From assembly GCA_021848375.1 (NCBI GenBank), contig JAJZUR010000079.1, positions 1-7,238 of the forward strand: a DNA stretch of 7,238 nt, given 5' to 3'. The first letter of the stretch is position 1. Every line of letters starts with the position of its first letter. A program made the position numbers and the translations under genes. This document shows positions 6,055 to 7,238 of this stretch, piece after piece. The notes below the pieces were generated by a model. The model was not told the DNA's origin, searched no databases, and saw only the letters and a program-made list of their open reading frames with translations. The stretch comes from Pseudomonadota bacterium. GTDB taxonomy: Bacteria > Pseudomonadota > Gammaproteobacteria > UBA6186 > Azoamicaceae.

Positions 6055-6849
6055 TTATCCAGCGTTGGTTCCAAGCATTTCTTGATGGTTTTCTAAAATG
6101 GGGTTCCCGCCCTTTTCTTTGACTAACGCGATAACATCAGCCAGCGCCAGCGCTATTTTGGCGGCATCAGTTCCTCGTAATACGAGACTTAATCCAAAAG
6201 ATCGATTTTTAAAATAAGGATAACTGCCAATATCAATTTCTGGATAGCGCGCTTGGATTAATCCAAGTTCTTTCGCCAAAATACTTTCACCCAGCAGGCT
6301 ATGAACGGTTTCAGAAAATATTGTGGCTCCAGGCTGCAGACTAGCTGCAATTTTGTCAAACATAGCGCGCATAATTTCAGGCACACCTGCCATCACATAG
6401 ACATTTTGTAAATAAAATCCTGGCGCAGCGCTCACTGGGTTTGCAATCAAGGTAGCCCCGAGGGGTATGAACGCCATTTTTAAGCGAGACTCATTCAAAT
6501 GTTCTTTGCCATAATAATTTATTAAGATTTGCTTTGCTTCAGGATGAACGGTGAGTGGCGCACGCAGCGCTTTTGCAATGGCATCTGCTGTAATATCATC
6601 GTGGGTTGGACCAATTCCGCCCGTTGTAAAAACATAAGTATAATTTTTTTGACAAGCGCGAACGGTATTAATTATGGTTTCTGTTACATCTGGAATGATA
6701 ATTGCCTGCTGTAACTTGATTCCAAGTTCAGTTAAACGTTTTGCCAAATATGTAATGTTTTGATCATTCGTGCGACCGGAAAGGATTTCGTTTCCAATAA
6801 TAATAACGGCGGCTGTAGGATTACTTTCCATCACTTTTCTCACTGTCAT
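6055..6849 (-). CDS. CinA N-terminal-domain protein (competence/damage-inducible protein A-like, MoaB/MogA fold)
   Basis: The 264-residue product matches the molybdopterin-binding/MoCF_biosynth domain (PF00994) as found at the N-terminus of CinA (COG1058). Signatures are VIIIGNEILSGRTNDQN (15-31), the nucleotide-binding TTGGIGPTHDDIT (75-87), RLKMAFIPLGA (122-132) and FYLQNVYVMAGVPEIM (145-160). The accessory part contains EIDIGSYPYF (204-213), also typical of CinA. The separate C-terminal nicotinamide-nucleotide amidase domain of full CinA (about 400 residues) is absent, as in many stand-alone homologues. In CinA this domain is linked to ADP-ribose pyrophosphatase activity; eukaryotic FAD synthases carry a relative. 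Here the substrate is unproven, and no molybdenum-cofactor genes are nearby. ATG at 6849 lacks a ribosome site. Met7 (6831), preceded by GAGAAAAG, is an alternative that leaves the domain intact. Divergent from the HAD gene. Confidence 0.87.
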   Translation of the reverse strand: MTVRKVMESNPTAAVIIIGNEILSGRTNDQNITYLAKRLTELGIKLQQAIIIPDVTETIINTVRACQKNYTYVFTTGGIGPTHDDITADAIAKALRAPLTVHPEAKQILINYYGKEHLNESRLKMAFIPLGATLIANPVSAAPGFYLQNVYVMAGVPEIMRAMFDKIAASLQPGATIFSETVHSLLGESILAKELGLIQARYPEIDIGSYPYFKNRSFGLSLVLRGTDAAKIALALADVIALVKEKGGNPILENHQEMLGTNAG

Positions 6850-6895
6850 TGCATAAATCGATAACAGGCATAGAGTATATAAGATTACATTCCTC

Positions 6896-6904
6896 TGGTA
6901 TACT
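6896..6904 (+). promoter_or_regulatory. Extended -10-like element in the cinA-like/HAD divergent region
   Basis: TGGTATACT is an extended -10 (TGn plus a 5/6 match to TATAAT) 65 bases before the HAD gene start. No -35 is seen. It is an alternative or second promoter to the element at 6908-6935. Confidence 0.25.
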
Positions 6905-6907
6905 GCC

Positions 6908-6935
6908 TTGAGATTGAAAATTATAATAATATAAG
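6908..6935 (+). promoter_or_regulatory. Sigma-70-type promoter for the HAD hydrolase gene
   Basis: TTGAGA (6908-6913; 5/6 to TTGACA) and TATAAG (6930-6935; 5/6 to TATAAT) are separated by 16 bases. Transcription would begin near 6942, about 27 bases before the ATG at 6969. Confidence 0.5.
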
Positions 6936-6968
6936 ATTAACTAACTAATGACTTAAAGGTGCTTTAAG

Positions 6969-7238
6969 ATGTTGACCACATTGTCGCAACTTGCTTTAAA
7001 ATACGATGCTTTTATCCTCGATCTCTGGGGTGTTATTCATGACGGCCATAAACTCTATCCGGGGGTTTTAGAATCACTCGATTATTTAGCTTCTTTAAAT
7101 AAATCCGTCCTTTTTATGTCCAACGCCCCTCGCCCTGCAGGGTTCATTTTGGAAAAGCTGCAGGAACTAGGCGTCAAGGTAAGCGAAGAGATGGTGTTAT
7201 CTTCAGGAGACATGGTCAGATATCAATTACAGCATTTT
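6969..7238 (+). CDS. HAD superfamily class IIA hydrolase (TIGR01459-like), partial (N-terminal 90 codons)
   Basis: An open frame of exactly 90 codons runs from ATG at 6969 to the right edge. Residues 13-26 (YDAFILDLWGVIHDG) form HAD motif I with nucleophile Asp18. The second Asp of the usual DxD is replaced by Trp (D-L-W-G), which I recall as characteristic of the class IIA 'hyp4' group (TIGR01459) rather than as a defect. KLYPGVLESLDYLASLNKSVLFMSNAPRP (28-56) contains motif II (Ser51-Asn52 after VLFM), followed by the start of the class IIA capping region with VLSSGDMVRYQL (76-87), similar to the NagD/phosphoglycolate phosphatase layout. The whole protein would be expected at about 270-290 residues. 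Its likely reaction is phosphate-ester hydrolysis of an unknown small metabolite in the cytoplasm. AAAGG (6955-6959) lies 9 bases before the ATG. Confidence 0.88.
   Translation, partial: MLTTLSQLALKYDAFILDLWGVIHDGHKLYPGVLESLDYLASLNKSVLFMSNAPRPAGFILEKLQELGVKVSEEMVLSSGDMVRYQLQHF

Noticed and set aside
6055..6849. CinA truncated by mutation
   Set aside because: Stand-alone CinA N-domain proteins of about 250 residues are common, and the downstream sequence shows no remnant of the amidase domain.
6969..7238. Loss of catalytic Asp in the HAD protein (DLW instead of DxD)
   Set aside because: The DLWGVxHDG form is, to my knowledge, normal for this class IIA group, so it is not evidence of inactivation.

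Overview
This window is AT-rich bacterial chromosome or large-replicon sequence with compact single-gene units. The protein set suggests an intracellular-type gammaproteobacterium of the Legionellales/Coxiella-Rickettsiella kind: a small membrane protein resembling the CBU_0592 family (first named in Coxiella), a P1/SopB-like ParB, a one-domain CinA-type protein, and a class IIA HAD hydrolase of the 'DLWGV' type. The assignment is inference from protein resemblance. No rRNA, tRNA, CRISPR array or insertion sequence is visible.

Layout, left to right. Positions 1-848 (minus) hold the N-terminal 282 codons of a ParB-like DNA-binding protein that runs off the left edge. A 248-base AT-rich gap follows, with a promoter-like -10 and four GCCAA motifs. 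Positions 1097-2311 (minus) encode an OpgC/MdoC-like membrane acyltransferase. It is divergent from a 92-residue three-helix membrane protein (2437-2715, plus). That gene converges, with 6 bases between stop codons, on a secreted DUF2807 'GIN' beta-solenoid protein (2722-3441, minus). Next on the minus strand are a YiiX/YebB-like permuted NlpC/P60 cysteine hydrolase (3567-4415), a 12-helix APC-superfamily amino-acid permease (4534-5904) and a CinA-N-domain protein (6055-6849). A HAD hydrolase starts at 6969 (plus) and runs off the right edge.

The minus-strand genes are separated by 118-150 bases, and several gaps carry recognisable promoter-like or palindromic elements, so most genes look monocistronic. 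The genes do not form an obvious pathway. Three could share an envelope theme (acyltransferase, secreted GIN protein, cysteine hydrolase), but that is only adjacency.

I did not find a convincing undescribed multi-gene system. The items most worth a second look are the ParB gene without a neighbouring parA and with non-canonical CTPase motifs, a perfect 8+6+8 inverted repeat ahead of the GIN-domain gene, the palindrome-rich gap at 4416-4533, and the hydrolase as a possible secreted protein.
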